Assembly (NCBI RefSeq): GCF_004379255.2
Contig: NC_056035.1
Coordinates: forward strand, 39,002,773 to 39,066,772
DNA from: Salvia splendens
Lineage: Eukaryota; Streptophyta; Magnoliopsida; Lamiales; Lamiaceae
Direction: 5' to 3'
Length of the DNA: 64,000 nt
Positions 15,001-25,600 of the stretch are shown here, piece by piece. The notes below the pieces were generated by a model, which was given only the letters and a program-made list of their open reading frames with translations, was not told the origin of the DNA and did no database searches. The translations under genes were made by a program, and so were the position numbers. Position 1 is the first letter of the stretch. Every line of letters begins with the position of its first letter.

Positions 15001-15595
15001 CAGTTAAAGGTTTCCCAGGGAAGGCAACTCCTGTGAGTTTATATCCAGAAATTCACGAAGAACAGATGAGGAAAAGTGGCGTATACGATCCTAAGTCAAG
15101 GCTAAACAAGCTGGAAACAAAGAACAGCCCATGGAAAACTGTGAAAGAGCATTTCTGTAATGGGGATCTGGACTCAGCATATGCTGAAGCTCTGTCTTCA
15201 AGGAATGAACAACTTCTCTTCGAGCTTCTGGATAGAACTGGACCTTCTCTTGAGAACCTATCAGAAAAAACTGCAAATGGCCTATTAAGCAATTTAGCGA
15301 TGTACCTAATGGACCAAAGATTCGTGAGCTCAATAATTCCTTGGTTGCAGCAGGTACGTTACTATTTATACTGAGTCATCCATAATGAATGGTTAGTATG
15401 CTATATCTAAAATCATTACTTAAGCTTGTGGATCTCAGTAACATCCATGGACCGACCTACCTAGTGCTCTCCGCAAAGACAAAGCAAGAATTCGTATACG
15501 GAGTGCAGGAGGCTGCCAAATTGGACATATTCAATCCTGCAGAGAGAAGATGCCTTGTAGAAATAGGCAAAATGTTGTGCCAGTTTTGGGGTTAG
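12020..15595 (+). CDS. TORTIFOLIA1/SPIRAL2-like microtubule-associated HEAT-repeat protein
   Basis: This family is plant-specific, binds cortical microtubules and controls growth direction. Exons: 12020-12673, 12977-13171, 13255-13357, 13611-14269, 14673-15353, 15425-15595. All are GT-AG and in phase, predicting 820 residues. The first ATG after the in-frame GTG at 12,014 was taken as the start. The N-terminal part (about residues 15-320) is a run of alpha-helical HEAT/TOG-like repeats with stretches such as VRDACVETVGVLASKL and WTTRKAACAALGDIA. The middle is Ser-rich and low in complexity. A coiled-coil-like segment (EIALIRKHLLEIENKQSNL) follows, and then the conserved C-terminal module of TORTIFOLIA1-like proteins (NSPWKTVKEHF, NPAERRCL, ending CQFWG). 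It faces the kinase gene tail to tail. The family assignment is firm; which paralogue it is cannot be told. Confidence 0.88.
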
Positions 15596-16085
15596 CCATA
15601 TTTCCAAGTTTGAATCACACTGGAGTTTATTTCTTTTCTGTAATTCAAATCAGAAAGCTTGCACATTGTTTGATGTAAAAGGCTGGGATCTGTTTAGGAA
15701 TCGGTCGTGTTGAAGTTGTTAGACAAATCTATTGATCCACTCTGCGCATATTATGAAGCTGCGTCTCAAGATTTAGGGGTCGGAGTTTCACAACTTAACT
15801 GTTATAAGCATGAAAATATTCAATCATTGTTACGTCTTTCTAATTGTGTCAAAATAATTTCCTTTCATTTCTTTTTGGATACACAAACACTAGCTTACTT
15901 TTCCATTGATAGAATGAGTTGCAATGTTCAGACTTGTGAAAAAGTAATACAGAGTTAACCGTCAAAACAAGAACCTTTTTAGTGCAATTTCCTAACCACA
16001 GATTTCAACGACAAAAATCTTACTGAAGAGATAAGATTGTTGGTTCTTTTCAGGGCTTGTCGTCTCCTTTGCTCTGACTTCTGAA
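15596..16085. other. Spacer between two convergent genes
   Basis: These 490 bases must hold the 3' UTRs of the TORTIFOLIA-like gene (+) and the cytoplasmic kinase (-). A short open frame at 15,707-15,958 has no recognisable product. Overlap of the two 3' UTRs is possible but cannot be seen from sequence alone. Confidence 0.4.
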
Positions 16086-18315
16086 TCAGTTACTTAACCC
16101 TTCGTTGGGATTCTGAGGCGCGCCTTTTGGGACTTCGTAAAGGGTTATACCACCACTGCTTTCTATTGGGATCGATTCTTGGGTGACGAGGGGTTGCAGG
16201 ATCTCAATGACTTGACTCATGAGGGGTCTTCCTTTCGGGTTCTGGCTGAGACACTGATATGCCAGATTGGCCACTTTCATGAGAATCTTGGCGGAGTACT
16301 GCCCCTCGATTCTACGATCCAGTATTCTCAAAAGCTTCTTGCTATGGTTGAGGAGAGGGCGTGCCCACTCCACGAGATTATGCTCTCGGCTTGGCCTGCT
16401 CTTTTCCATTGTGCGTCTTCCTAATAGCATCTCGAGCAGGACAACTCCAAACCCATAGACATCACTTCTTGCAGTCAAATGCCCTGAACAATGTATAAAT
16501 GGATGAGCAATCAATCACCAGTTATAAACAATGCATTTAGAGATGGTAATCAGAAATGAGAAGATTGGGCGTAATGTCCATATCACGTCTGCCATCACGA
16601 GACTCACCAGTCATGATGTACTCAGGAGCAGCGTAACCGTAGGTGCCCATAACCCGGGTCGAGACATGAGTTTGATCTCCGGTTGGCCCAACCCTTGCCA
16701 GCCCGAAATCAGAAAGCTTCGCGTTGAAATCCTGTGTTCATTATACACTTTAGCCACTGAATGACCAATGGAGATGACCAAATTTTGCATAACCAGAAGA
16801 AAAGCAAAAACACAGTTATGAGACCTCATTTATGCTAGTAATAAACACACACAAACCTCATCTAGCAAAATGTTTGAAGTCTTGAAATCCCTGTAAATGA
16901 TAGGTTTTTCGACACCATGAAGAAAAGCAAGGCCTCTTGCAGTATCCAAAGCAATCTTTAGTCTTCTATGCCATGTTAAAGTGGTTCGTACCCCTACGAG
17001 CAAAAACAACAGAAAAACCATAAGAATAGTTGATCTAGTAATGGTGAAACAATCTTCCACTAATCTCACTTACTAAAGAAAAGGTGTTTCTCGAGGTTCC
17101 CGGATGCCATATATTCATAGATTAAAAGTCTATGGTCATCCTCGCAGCTGTAGCCGATAAGTTTCACCAGATTAGGATGTCGGAGATTGCCCAAATAGTT
17201 TACTTCTGCCTGCAAAGGACAACCTCAACATTCAACGACAACTATCTTTTCCCACATTTGATGAATTCGAAAAAAGTTTCACTAAACAGATCTTTTAAAT
17301 CTGAGGCAGCAAAACCATATCTTTACAAGTAGAGACGAGATGCAGCCATCCAATCACTTATCTTTTATTCTTGACAAACTAGAACAACAAGAAGTATGAA
17401 AGAGGCACAATGCTATCATAACAGTGCATTCTATTGCCGAGCATAACGTTTATCTTTTGCGAAAGAGAACATATATTCACATTCATTTCTAATTTAGGTT
17501 ATTACCACAGAAACTCACCAGCCACTCTCGGTCCCCCTGTAGACTTTCAGGATCAAGCACTTTAACAGCAATCTGAGTCGTCTTGTAACCAGGCCTCACG
17601 TTCTCGTCAATAACTCCTCTGTAGACAATACCAAATCCGCCCTTACCGAGAACCTGATCTGGCCGGAAACCCTTTGTGGCCAGCCTCATCTCCTCGTACG
17701 TGAAGATATCGAGATCGCCATTCCCAGGACTTAGGAGTAGATCCTTCACATTTTTGGGGATGATCACAAAAGTGTTTGAATTCGATTTCACCGGAGATTT
17801 GGACTCCACATAGATACCTATAAATAAAAACAGAACAATCCCACACAGCCATCATGAAACTACACTTGACAGTATACACTTGCCATAGATGAAAGCTTAA
17901 ACAAGTCCAGAATCAAGATTCAAGAACACTGATTTTTCAACATTCTATAAGTAAAACAAAAATTTTTTATATCCATTAACAATACCAAAATACAATCTTT
18001 AATTCAATGTTCAAACCAAAGCAAAACTTCTCAAGTCTAATTAATTCCAAACTGTTACCATAAAGAGAAGGGAAGCTTCACCCAATACCAACATTCAAAC
18101 TCCATAAACATTTGTTCACCATTTCACAATTATCACCACACACACACAGATATGATGTGAGAAAGATCTCAAATCAAAGGCCAACATAAACAAACAAGAA
18201 ATATGAGAAAGAATGAGAGTGAATGAAAACCATTAACCATACCATGGTTTCCACAAGAAGAATTCTTCTCTCTCTGCTGATATTTCTCTCCTTCAACACT
18301 GAGACAAGAACCCAT
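16086..18315 (-). CDS. Receptor-like cytoplasmic kinase, subfamily VII (PBL16/PBL17-like)
   Basis: This Ser/Thr kinase belongs to a family that relays signals from plasma-membrane immune and growth receptors. Exons in transcript order: 18315-18243, 17817-17519, 17209-17074, 16993-16857, 16731-16608, 16483-16086. All are GT-AG and in phase, predicting 388 residues. I chose the ATG giving MGSCLS because Gly2 and Cys4 form the N-myristoylation and palmitoylation signal of the family; an in-frame upstream Met at 18,357 would bury it. Kinase landmarks are GKGGFG (82-87), Lys110, YRDFK (Arg204-Asp205), DFG (223-225) and AAPEYIMT (249-256). The C-terminal wording ([29 protein letters not shown]) resembles PBL17-type members. 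An 11-kb retrotransposon begins 489 bases upstream of the start codon and may limit or alter its promoter. Confidence 0.9.
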
Positions 18316-18804
18316 TTTCCTATTCCCACTTTCACCAGATTCGCATTTGGATTCCAATGGTTAGACAATAAAAGAAACTAATAGCCAAGATTGGATTTTT
18401 ATCAAACCATTTCCCTCATGAGCCAAACAACAGTTAATGGGCCGGCGGCGGAAGGGAAGATTTCACCGGAATATGAAATGGGTCGCCGGAATATACTCCG
18501 ATTACGAAATGTGAAGAGATTAAATGTAGGAAGATATTGTGCAAGAGTGAGTAAGACACTATGTTTGGAAGTGTGAACGATATCGTTTTCTTGCTTATAA
18601 TGTCCAGGCAAATCAGCAGCATATAATTACCGATTTAGTAAATGTTGGTAAAAAAAATGGAGTAAAAAGGAATTTATTTTGATTTATGATTTGCAATTGC
18701 AAGTAGGAAGAAGATGACTTATTAGCACCACAGAGCCCAAAAATGACTTTACTTAAATATTCCTACTGACATTGCCATTGCCATTGCATTGACAATGACC
18801 GGCC
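18316..18804 (-). promoter_or_regulatory. Upstream region of the cytoplasmic kinase, truncated by the LTR element
   Basis: This is the 489 bases between the kinase start codon and the 5' LTR. It contains short chance frames on both strands and a GCCATT repeat near 18,770-18,790. The leader and at least part of the promoter must lie here unless transcription starts within the retroelement. I recognise no core promoter motif with confidence. Confidence 0.35.
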
Positions 18805-19402
18805 TGATGGGGTACGAACTAAACCCTAATGGCAAGCCCAATAACAGTGACGGCCCATCAGCCCAGAGCCCAAGAAAGAGTATCTGTTCGGCACCAAAGA
18901 GTTCGGCACGACCAAAGAGTTCGGACTCAGCCTACAGCTCGGTAAAAGCCGACCAGTCAAGCTCTCCTCTCAGATCGGCAAGAGCTGATCGGTAAAGTCC
19001 AGCAGTTCGGTCTCAGCATTCGACCGAACTAGGAGTTAGTGGACTCATGAAAGGCCTCCACGACCTCCGCTATACCCACGATCTATTTAGTGGTACGAAG
19101 CAGTTATTGAGCAGTTATTGCTCACCCACGATCTTGTTAGTGGGGCTGCAAACCACGATCTTAGTTCAATGTATAAATAGAACTTAGATCAGATAGAAAA
19201 AGGTTAAGCTCTCTAGAGATAAAATATCATATAGCAAGTCTGTGTTGTAAGCTGTAATCCCAGATCAAGCAATACAATCTTGCCCTCCCTTCTTCCCGTG
19301 GACGTAGATTTACTTCAGTAAATCGAACCACGTAAATTCTTTGTGTCGTAGTCTTTATTCTCTACCAGCATTTACTAACATCAGAAATTCGCGCAATCAT
19401 CA
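18805..19402 (+). repeat. 5' LTR of the Tat-type element
   Basis: This 598-bp repeat is matched by 29,227-29,824 at a constant offset of 10,422, so there are no indels, and I saw no mismatch by eye. It begins TG and ends CA. A TATA box (TATAAATA, 19,172-19,179) is the likely core promoter. The upstream half has many short TTCGG/CCGAA words. Confidence 0.95.
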
Positions 19403-19403
19403 C

Positions 19404-19421
19404 TGGCGCCGTCTGTGGGAA
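19404..19421 (+). other. Primer-binding site
   Basis: TGGCGCCGTCTGTGGGAA begins one base after the 5' LTR. The first nine bases fit the 3' end of tRNA-Asp (CCA plus CGGCG), as in many Tat-type elements. The remaining bases fit less well, so the exact tRNA is uncertain. Confidence 0.7.
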
Positions 19422-19478
19422 CCAGAGAACAAAATTTGTGATAAAGCGAATTTTTGATCCATTTTTTCCACCCAAAAA

Positions 19479-21563
19479 ATGCATACCAGATCGCAGAGTA
19501 CCCGTATTCCTGCCCGTGAGAACCAGGAGGAAGCCAATCCATCCCATAGGTCTGGAAAACAGCCTAGGGATAAATCCACCACCAGTTCTCATGGCGAAGG
19601 AACAAGCCGCTCCAAAAATCGTCCCACTGAGTCTTCCCAGCAGCCCGATTTGAATGAGGCTGTCAAGCAGTTTTTGGCGGCGAAGCAGGAGGAATTCTTA
19701 ACCTTCCTGCGAAAAAGCCAAAAGCAGCCGGAGACGAAAACGACGGATTCTCCTTCTCCCTCCGCACAAGAAAGTCACTACCGCAGTAGTGTCGCATCTC
19801 CCAGGAGAAAGAATCCCCGTCCCCAACATGTTCCAGTTCCTCCTCGGTACCGGAATCACAGGAGAACCCAATCTCCTCCATACCGACGAGATATCGGATT
19901 CGCCGTGTACGGAGCACTGAAGACTCCGTTCTCGGACGACATCACCCGAACTCCCCTACCACAGAACTACCGAACTCCGTCGATGACTTACGACGGGCTC
20001 GTGGACCCTCACGATTTCTTGGGGCGCTATCAATATAACATGGCGAACCAGGGTCTCAACGAGGTCCACATGTGCAAGCTGTTTCCCGAGCTGCTCATCG
20101 GGAACGTGAGAAGGTGGTTCGATAGCCTCCCCCAGGGCAGCATCAGATCTTACCGAGATCTAATGGATGCCTTCCACAGGAGGTTCTTTCAGAAAGCGGA
20201 AGCCCGAATCACTTCGGCTCAGCTGCTTTCCATTCGTCAAGGTCGCGACGAAAAAATCAGCGACTTTATGACAAGATTCCACAAGGAATGCCTGCAAGTA
20301 GACGATCTCAACGATCTGCTTGTCATCTCGGCATTCCAAAATGGAATCCTGCCCGGAGCTCTCTACAGGAAGCTCGTTGAGTGCGGTCCGCAGACAGCTC
20401 AGGAAATGTGGGACATTGCGGACCAGTACTCCCGGGCCGATGAGGCAGACCGTCGCAAACGGTCGTTAGACAGCTCATCGACCCGAGGAGACAGAAGGAA
20501 GCCCGGTCATAGCGATCAGGGGCATCCTCGCCGGACTCCATTTGAAAGAATTCAAAGGGCTCCGGTGCAAGACAGATTGGGACCCCGTCTCAATCCCGAG
20601 AAGCCGCCCGCTCAGTTCGTACCGCTGAACAAGCCGAGAGCGGAAATTTTCGAACTGCACTCTGACCTATTCGAAAAGCCAAAGCGGATGACGAAATCAG
20701 CCGCGCGCCGACCACAGGATAGCTACTGCTCCTACCATCAAGACCACGGTCACGATACTGAGGAGTGCAGAAACTTGGCTGCAGGTATCGATGTTCTTGT
20801 GAAGGCAGGGACATTGAAAAAATACCAAAGCAAGCAGCCAAAGAAGAATAAGAAGCAGAGTGGTGCGAACTGCGCTCCTCAGGATCCGAAAAGGCAGCCG
20901 GATCCCGAAGACGACGACGAGCCGCAATATGATGGAGTAATCCAGACTATTGACGCTCTCCCTGCCGGGAAGACCAAGTCGTCCCTAAAGTCAGAGCGCA
21001 GAGGCTCCAATCGAGAGGAGCCAACGCATAAAAGGCTGAAGCAGGACGAAGTGATTACGTTCTCGGATGCTGATCCCGTCCCGGCCATCTCTCCTCACCA
21101 AGACGCCATTGTCATCCAAGCCGGAGTGGCAAACAAGCTGATCCACAGGGTGTTTGTGGATACAGGAGCGTCGGTTAGCATTCTTTTTAAAGAGTGCTTT
21201 GACAAACTAGAAGTGGACCCAGCTCGGCTCAGTCCGGCTCCGCTTCCCCTGAAGAGCTTCGCCCAGGAGGACACCCGCCCTGAAGGTATTATCAGCCTTC
21301 CGATCACGGTGGGGAAAGCGCCTACTAGCTCCAGTACGATGATTGAGTTTTTCGTGGTGAAAGCTCGGTCCCCGTACAACATCATCCTGGGAAGAGACTG
21401 GCTCAACACAGTTCGGGCCGTTTGCTCCACTTATCACCTCACCATCAAGATCCCTACTAAAGGAGGGATAGCGGTCATCCGAGGTGACCAAAAGAGAGCA
21501 AAGGAATGTCTGCAAATTGCGCTTAGAAGTGCCGAGCAGTCAGATCGGCACCACCAAGCATAG
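19479..21563 (+). CDS. Gag-protease polyprotein of the Tat-type element
   Basis: The 694-residue frame begins 76 bases after the LTR. It has a basic, low-complexity N-terminus and a retrotransposon Gag domain around residues 160-300 (GNVRRWFDSLPQGS, then ISDFMTRFHKECLQVDDL). A compact zinc-knuckle-like motif near residue 415 has Cys/His spacing C-x2-H-x4-H-x4-C. An aspartic protease has its active site FVDTGASVSILF around residue 560, with ILGRDWL downstream. The frame ends with a single UAG at 21,561-21,563. Pol continues in the same frame after it, so a Gag-Pro-Pol fusion by stop-codon readthrough is likely. No frameshift or internal stop is seen. Confidence 0.93.
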   Translation: MHTRSQSTRIPARENQEEANPSHRSGKQPRDKSTTSSHGEGTSRSKNRPTESSQQPDLNEAVKQFLAAKQEEFLTFLRKSQKQPETKTTDSPSPSAQESHYRSSVASPRRKNPRPQHVPVPPRYRNHRRTQSPPYRRDIGFAVYGALKTPFSDDITRTPLPQNYRTPSMTYDGLVDPHDFLGRYQYNMANQGLNEVHMCKLFPELLIGNVRRWFDSLPQGSIRSYRDLMDAFHRRFFQKAEARITSAQLLSIRQGRDEKISDFMTRFHKECLQVDDLNDLLVISAFQNGILPGALYRKLVECGPQTAQEMWDIADQYSRADEADRRKRSLDSSSTRGDRRKPGHSDQGHPRRTPFERIQRAPVQDRLGPRLNPEKPPAQFVPLNKPRAEIFELHSDLFEKPKRMTKSAARRPQDSYCSYHQDHGHDTEECRNLAAGIDVLVKAGTLKKYQSKQPKKNKKQSGANCAPQDPKRQPDPEDDDEPQYDGVIQTIDALPAGKTKSSLKSERRGSNREEPTHKRLKQDEVITFSDADPVPAISPHQDAIVIQAGVANKLIHRVFVDTGASVSILFKECFDKLEVDPARLSPAPLPLKSFAQEDTRPEGIISLPITVGKAPTSSSTMIEFFVVKARSPYNIILGRDWLNTVRAVCSTYHLTIKIPTKGGIAVIRGDQKRAKECLQIALRSAEQSDRHHQA

Positions 21564-21569
21564 CAATCA
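21561..21569 (+). promoter_or_regulatory. Probable stop-codon readthrough site between gag-pro and pol
   Basis: The stop is UAG followed directly by CAA UCA, which fits the CAR-YYA context known to promote readthrough in plants. The same frame stays open from 21,564 through the next Met at 21,591 into pol, with no other stop. The 27-base gap leaves no room for an intron. Use as a readthrough site is an inference from context. Confidence 0.65.
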
Positions 21570-24500
21570 CAGCAGCCGGAGTCAGAGGCGATGACCGAAG
21601 TCATACCGGAGCCGAACTCGATGACAGTTCAGCTGTACGAAGACGATCCATCCAGAACGGTTAAGATCGGCTTCGCGGGAACGCCCCTACTTCGGGAAAA
21701 AACCATCCAGCTCCTCAAGGAGTATAAAGACGTCTTTGCATGGTCTCCGTTGGACATGACCGGAGTGCCCCCCGAGGTAATCACTCATCGGTTAAATATT
21801 GATCCTTCAGTCCGGCCGATAAAACAGAAGCAAAGACTCTTTGCGGCAGAACGAAGTCAAGTCATCCATGACGAAGTCCGTCAATTATTGAAGGCGGATG
21901 TGTTATTCGAAGTGAAGTATCCTTCGTGGGTGGCCAATCCTGTCATGATCAAGAAAAAGGAAGGAGGATGGCGGATGTGCATAGATTTCACCGATCTAAA
22001 TAAGCACTGTCCCAAAGATTGCTATCCCCTTCCGAACATAGATAAAAAAGTAGAAGCTTTGATAGGCTTTGAAATTTTTTGTTTTCTTGATCTGTACAAA
22101 GGATACCATCAAGTTTTAATGGATGAGATTGACGCTTCAAAAACGGCCTTCATTACTGATTTCGGCATTTTCGCTTATAAAAAGATGCCATTCGGTTTAA
22201 AGAATGCCGGAGCCACTTATCAAAGGATGGTAGACAAGCTTTTTCGGCACCTGATTGGAAAGGAGGTCGAAGTGTATGTTGACGATATAGTCGTCAAAAG
22301 CAAAAGCACTTCGGAGTACGAGCACAACCTCAAGTCCACTCTCAACGTGCTCAAGAAAGCCAACCTCAAACTTAATCCCCAAAAGTGTACCTTTTTGGTA
22401 GATTCGGGAAAGTTTCTGGGTTGTTGGGTTTCAAAGGACGGACTCAAGGCAAACCCCTCAAAAGTTCAAGTTGTTCAAAACATGGCGATGCCGAAGTCCA
22501 TACATGACGTGCAAAGGCTAACCGGATGTCTAGCCGCACTGAATCGATTCCTTTCTCAAGCAGCCGAAAAGCAACTGCCGTTCTTCACGGTGTTGAAAAA
22601 GGCACCAAAGTTCGAGTGGGGAGCCGAGCAGAAAAAGGCCTTTGACGAGCTCAAAAGTTATCTAGCCGAGCTTCCTACTCTCTCTGCTCCAACCGAAACC
22701 GAAGTAATATTCTTATACTTAGCGGCATCGGATCAAACCATCAGCGCGGTGCTTGTACGAGAAGAAGGCCTAAAGCAGCTTCCCATCTACTTTACAAGCC
22801 GAGCATTAAGAGGTCCAGAAACCAGGTATCAACCTCTGGAAAAGATTGCTCTGGCATTAGTAAATGCAGCAAGGAGACTGCGGTCATACTTCTATGCTCA
22901 CAAGGTATGCGTCTTAACTGATCTGCCACTTCGGCAAGTGTTGACCAAACCAGAAGCATCAGGCAGAATCGCCAAGTGGGCTATAGAGTTGGGAGAGCAC
23001 ACAATTGAATATCTACCTCGGAAAGCCATCAAGGGACAAGCCTTGGCAGATTTTCTTGCAGAAGCGAAGTTCGATCAAGCAATTCCTGTTATTGCCGAAC
23101 AGAAGAATTCTGCCAGTGCCGAACTAGCACAGCCCTTGGAATCCGAAGTAGAGCCGCCGGACTGCTGGAGCGGGTTCGTAGATGGAGCTTCGAACAAGAT
23201 GGGAAGTGGAGCTGGTATTTTACTTGTCGCTCCCGACGGACACGAGGTAGCCTACTCACTTCGGTTCCTATTCCCCACTACTAATAATGAAGCCGAGTAC
23301 GAAGCCCTCCTGGCCGGACTCCAGTTAGCGCAAAGTCTGCTCGTCAAATCTCTCAAAGTCCATTGTGATTCACAAGTCATAGTAAATCACATGTTGGGTA
23401 CAAGTGAAGCCCGTGACGAGAGAATGAAGAAGTATTTGGACAAAGCGCAAAGCATCAGCCGAAGTTTCTCCTATTTTCGGATAATCCGCATTCCCAGAGC
23501 GGAAAATAGCCGAGCAGATACCTTAAGTAAGTTGGCCTCAGATCCGAGCTCAAAGGCGGAAGAATTAATGCATCGAAGCATTGATGAAGCCGAGGTACAT
23601 TCAGTATCCAGCTCGCCGAACTGGATGACGCCGATCTTGCAGTATCTGGATCAAGGACAATTGCCCGAGGATAAGAGAGAAGCTCGGAAGATCACGTGCC
23701 GAGCACTTCGGTACGAACTTCATGAAGGAGTCCTCTTTAGAAAGTCTTACCTCCAGCCGTTATTGCGGTGCGTAGGACCAGAAGAGACGGACTACATCCT
23801 CAGAGAAGTTCATGAAGGATCGTGCGGTAGCCACATCGGAGCCAGAGCTTTAGCTAAAAAAGTTCTGAGGTGGGGATATTATTGGCCAACCATGGTACAA
23901 GAGGCAGTGCAGCTCGTCAAGAAGTGTACGAAGTGCCAAATTCATGCAAATGTCCCAAGGATGCCGCAGACCGATCTATACACTATGCAAAGCCCTTGGC
24001 CTTTCATGCAATGGGGCATAGATATAGTGGGACCACTTCCTCAAGCTCCTCGGCAAATGAAATTCCTTATCGTTGCCGTGGACTACTTCACGAAGTGGGT
24101 GGAGGCTGAACCATTAGCTACGATAACGAGCTCAAAGGCATTGGACTTCGTCTGGAAGAACATAGTGTGCCGATTTGGCATACCCCACATCCTCATCTCG
24201 GATAATGGGACTCAGTTCACCGACAAGACGTTCAAGAATTGGTGCCAAGAGCTGAACATTCAACAGCGGTTCACTTCGGTCTCCCATCCCCAAGCAAACG
24301 GACAAACGGAAGTAACGAACCGGATTCTGGTGAAAGGGTTAAAAGCTCGTTTAGAACAAGCCAAAGGACAATGGGTAGAAAATCTCCCTCAAGTCCTATG
24401 GTCCTACCGAACTACGCCCAAAACCTCCAACGGTGAAACTCCGTATAGTCTGGTGTACGGCACTGAAGCCGTAATTCCGGTGGAGATCGGCGTACCCAGT

Positions 24501-24854
24501 CCCCGAACTCTAAATTTCTCCTCAGAAATGAATGACGACGGACTGAGAGCAGAACTAGATCTCGCCGAAGAAAGAAGAGAATTGGCGTGCATAAAAGCAG
24601 CCAAGTATAAGGAGCAAGTAGCCCGGTATTATAACCAAAGGGTGAAAAAGCTTCAATTTCAAGTGGGAGATCTCGTCTTGAGAAACAACGAAGTAAGCCG
24701 AGCAGAAAAGCTGGGCAAACTCGAGCCCACATGGGAGGGTCCGTATCGGGTGTCAGAAGTCCTCGGCAAAGGGTCTTATAAATTGACTCACATGTCAGGA
24801 GAACAAGTACCCCGAACATGGCACGTCTCCAACCTCAAGAAGTTCCACTTGTAA
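21564..24854 (+). CDS. Pol polyprotein (RT, RNase H, archaeal-type RNase H, integrase)
   Basis: The frame is open from 21,564. The first Met is at 21,591, and positions here count from it (1,087 residues). Reverse transcriptase spans about residues 85-265 with EGGWRMCIDFTDLNKHCPKD and the catalytic YVDD near residue 228. The usual Ty3 RNase H follows at about 350-475 (ASDQTISAVL). A second, archaeal-type RNase H lies at about 520-660 (GFVDGASN, NNEAEYEALLAGL, CDSQVIVNH, RADTLSKLAS), which marks the Tat lineage. Integrase has the zinc-binding His/Cys module near 740-790 (GSHIGARALAKKV, CTKCQIH). Its DDE core is at about Asp808, Asp870 (SDNGTQF) and Glu905 (NGQTEVTNR). A GPY/F-like tail (WEGPYRVSEV) ends it. 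All catalytic residues checked are present. Confidence 0.95.
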   Translation, partial: QSQQPESEAMTEVIPEPNSMTVQLYEDDPSRTVKIGFAGTPLLREKTIQLLKEYKDVFAWSPLDMTGVPPEVITHRLNIDPSVRPIKQKQRLFAAERSQVIHDEVRQLLKADVLFEVKYPSWVANPVMIKKKEGGWRMCIDFTDLNKHCPKDCYPLPNIDKKVEALIGFEIFCFLDLYKGYHQVLMDEIDASKTAFITDFGIFAYKKMPFGLKNAGATYQRMVDKLFRHLIGKEVEVYVDDIVVKSKSTSEYEHNLKSTLNVLKKANLKLNPQKCTFLVDSGKFLGCWVSKDGLKANPSKVQVVQNMAMPKSIHDVQRLTGCLAALNRFLSQAAEKQLPFFTVLKKAPKFEWGAEQKKAFDELKSYLAELPTLSAPTETEVIFLYLAASDQTISAVLVREEGLKQLPIYFTSRALRGPETRYQPLEKIALALVNAARRLRSYFYAHKVCVLTDLPLRQVLTKPEASGRIAKWAIELGEHTIEYLPRKAIKGQALADFLAEAKFDQAIPVIAEQKNSASAELAQPLESEVEPPDCWSGFVDGASNKMGSGAGILLVAPDGHEVAYSLRFLFPTTNNEAEYEALLAGLQLAQSLLVKSLKVHCDSQVIVNHMLGTSEARDERMKKYLDKAQSISRSFSYFRIIRIPRAENSRADTLSKLASDPSSKAEELMHRSIDEAEVHSVSSSPNWMTPILQYLDQGQLPEDKREARKITCRALRYELHEGVLFRKSYLQPLLRCVGPEETDYILREVHEGSCGSHIGARALAKKVLRWGYYWPTMVQEAVQLVKKCTKCQIHANVPRMPQTDLYTMQSPWPFMQWGIDIVGPLPQAPRQMKFLIVAVDYFTKWVEAEPLATITSSKALDFVWKNIVCRFGIPHILISDNGTQFTDKTFKNWCQELNIQQRFTSVSHPQANGQTEVTNRILVKGLKARLEQAKGQWVENLPQVLWSYRTTPKTSNGETPYSLVYGTEAVIPVEIGVPSPRTLNFSSEMNDDGLRAELDLAEERRELACIKAAKYKEQVARYYNQRVKKLQFQVGDLVLRNNEVSRAEKLGKLEPTWEGPYRVSEVLGKGSYKLTHMSGEQVPRTWHVSNLKKFHL

Positions 24855-25100
24855 GAGACAAGGTCCGGTCAGTCTGTCTTGTGTCTAGTTCGGTCATAGG
24901 GGTACATGTTTTTATTTGTTTGTTTTTTACTTGTACCTTTTACTTGTCGTTTTATAAAAAGTTTAAAGTTTTTTTCTTTCATCTTTTTCATTTTTTCTCT
25001 ATGTGTTTTGTCTCTATGTGCTTGTCGTCTCTTACAAATGGTACCGAGGTATATCGTTCTTTAAAGGCTGATCCCCTTTTTAGATCGATTATTAAAGACT

Positions 25101-25363
25101 ATTGTGAGTCCAAGCTTCTAAGGAGGATATAAGACCACAATTCAGCTTAACAAGCAGTCCGTCTGAAACGAACTGCAATAAGCCAACGATTGTGAGTCCA
25201 AGCTTCCAAGGAGGATACAAGACCGCAAGTCAGCTTAACAAGCACTTCGTCTGAAACGAACTGCAATAAGCCAACGATTGTGAGTCCAAGCTTCTCAGGA
25301 AGATACAAGACCACAATTCGGCTTAAGAAATAAGCACTTCGTCTGAAACGAACTGCAATAAGG
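25101..25363 (+). repeat. Tandem array of three 88-bp units downstream of pol
   Basis: Units start at 25,101, 25,189 and 25,277 with ATTGTGAGTCCAAGCTTC and differ at a few positions; the third is slightly changed near its end. From 25,364 to about 25,600 come further partial repeats (GGGAAAGTCCGATCCACGCG occurs twice). They are part of the non-coding spacer between pol and the antisense gene. Confidence 0.85.
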
Positions 25364-25600
25364 GAAAGTCCGATCCACGCGATAAACCTCGCCGAATTAG
25401 GACGACCAAGTTCGGTCAAAGAAGTTTACCTCATAAGACCGGGGACGACCACGTCTAGTCAAAGAGGTTTACTGCATAAGACCACTTCGGTTAACTGGGA
25501 AAGTCCGATCCACGCGATAAAACTCGCCGAATTAGGACAAGGGAAAGTTCGATCCCGGCGACAAAAATCGCCAAATTAGAACACAAACCAAGTTCGGTCA

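Noticed and set aside
24412..24819. 135-codon minus-strand frame inside integrase
   Set aside because: It is a shadow of the intact pol frame.
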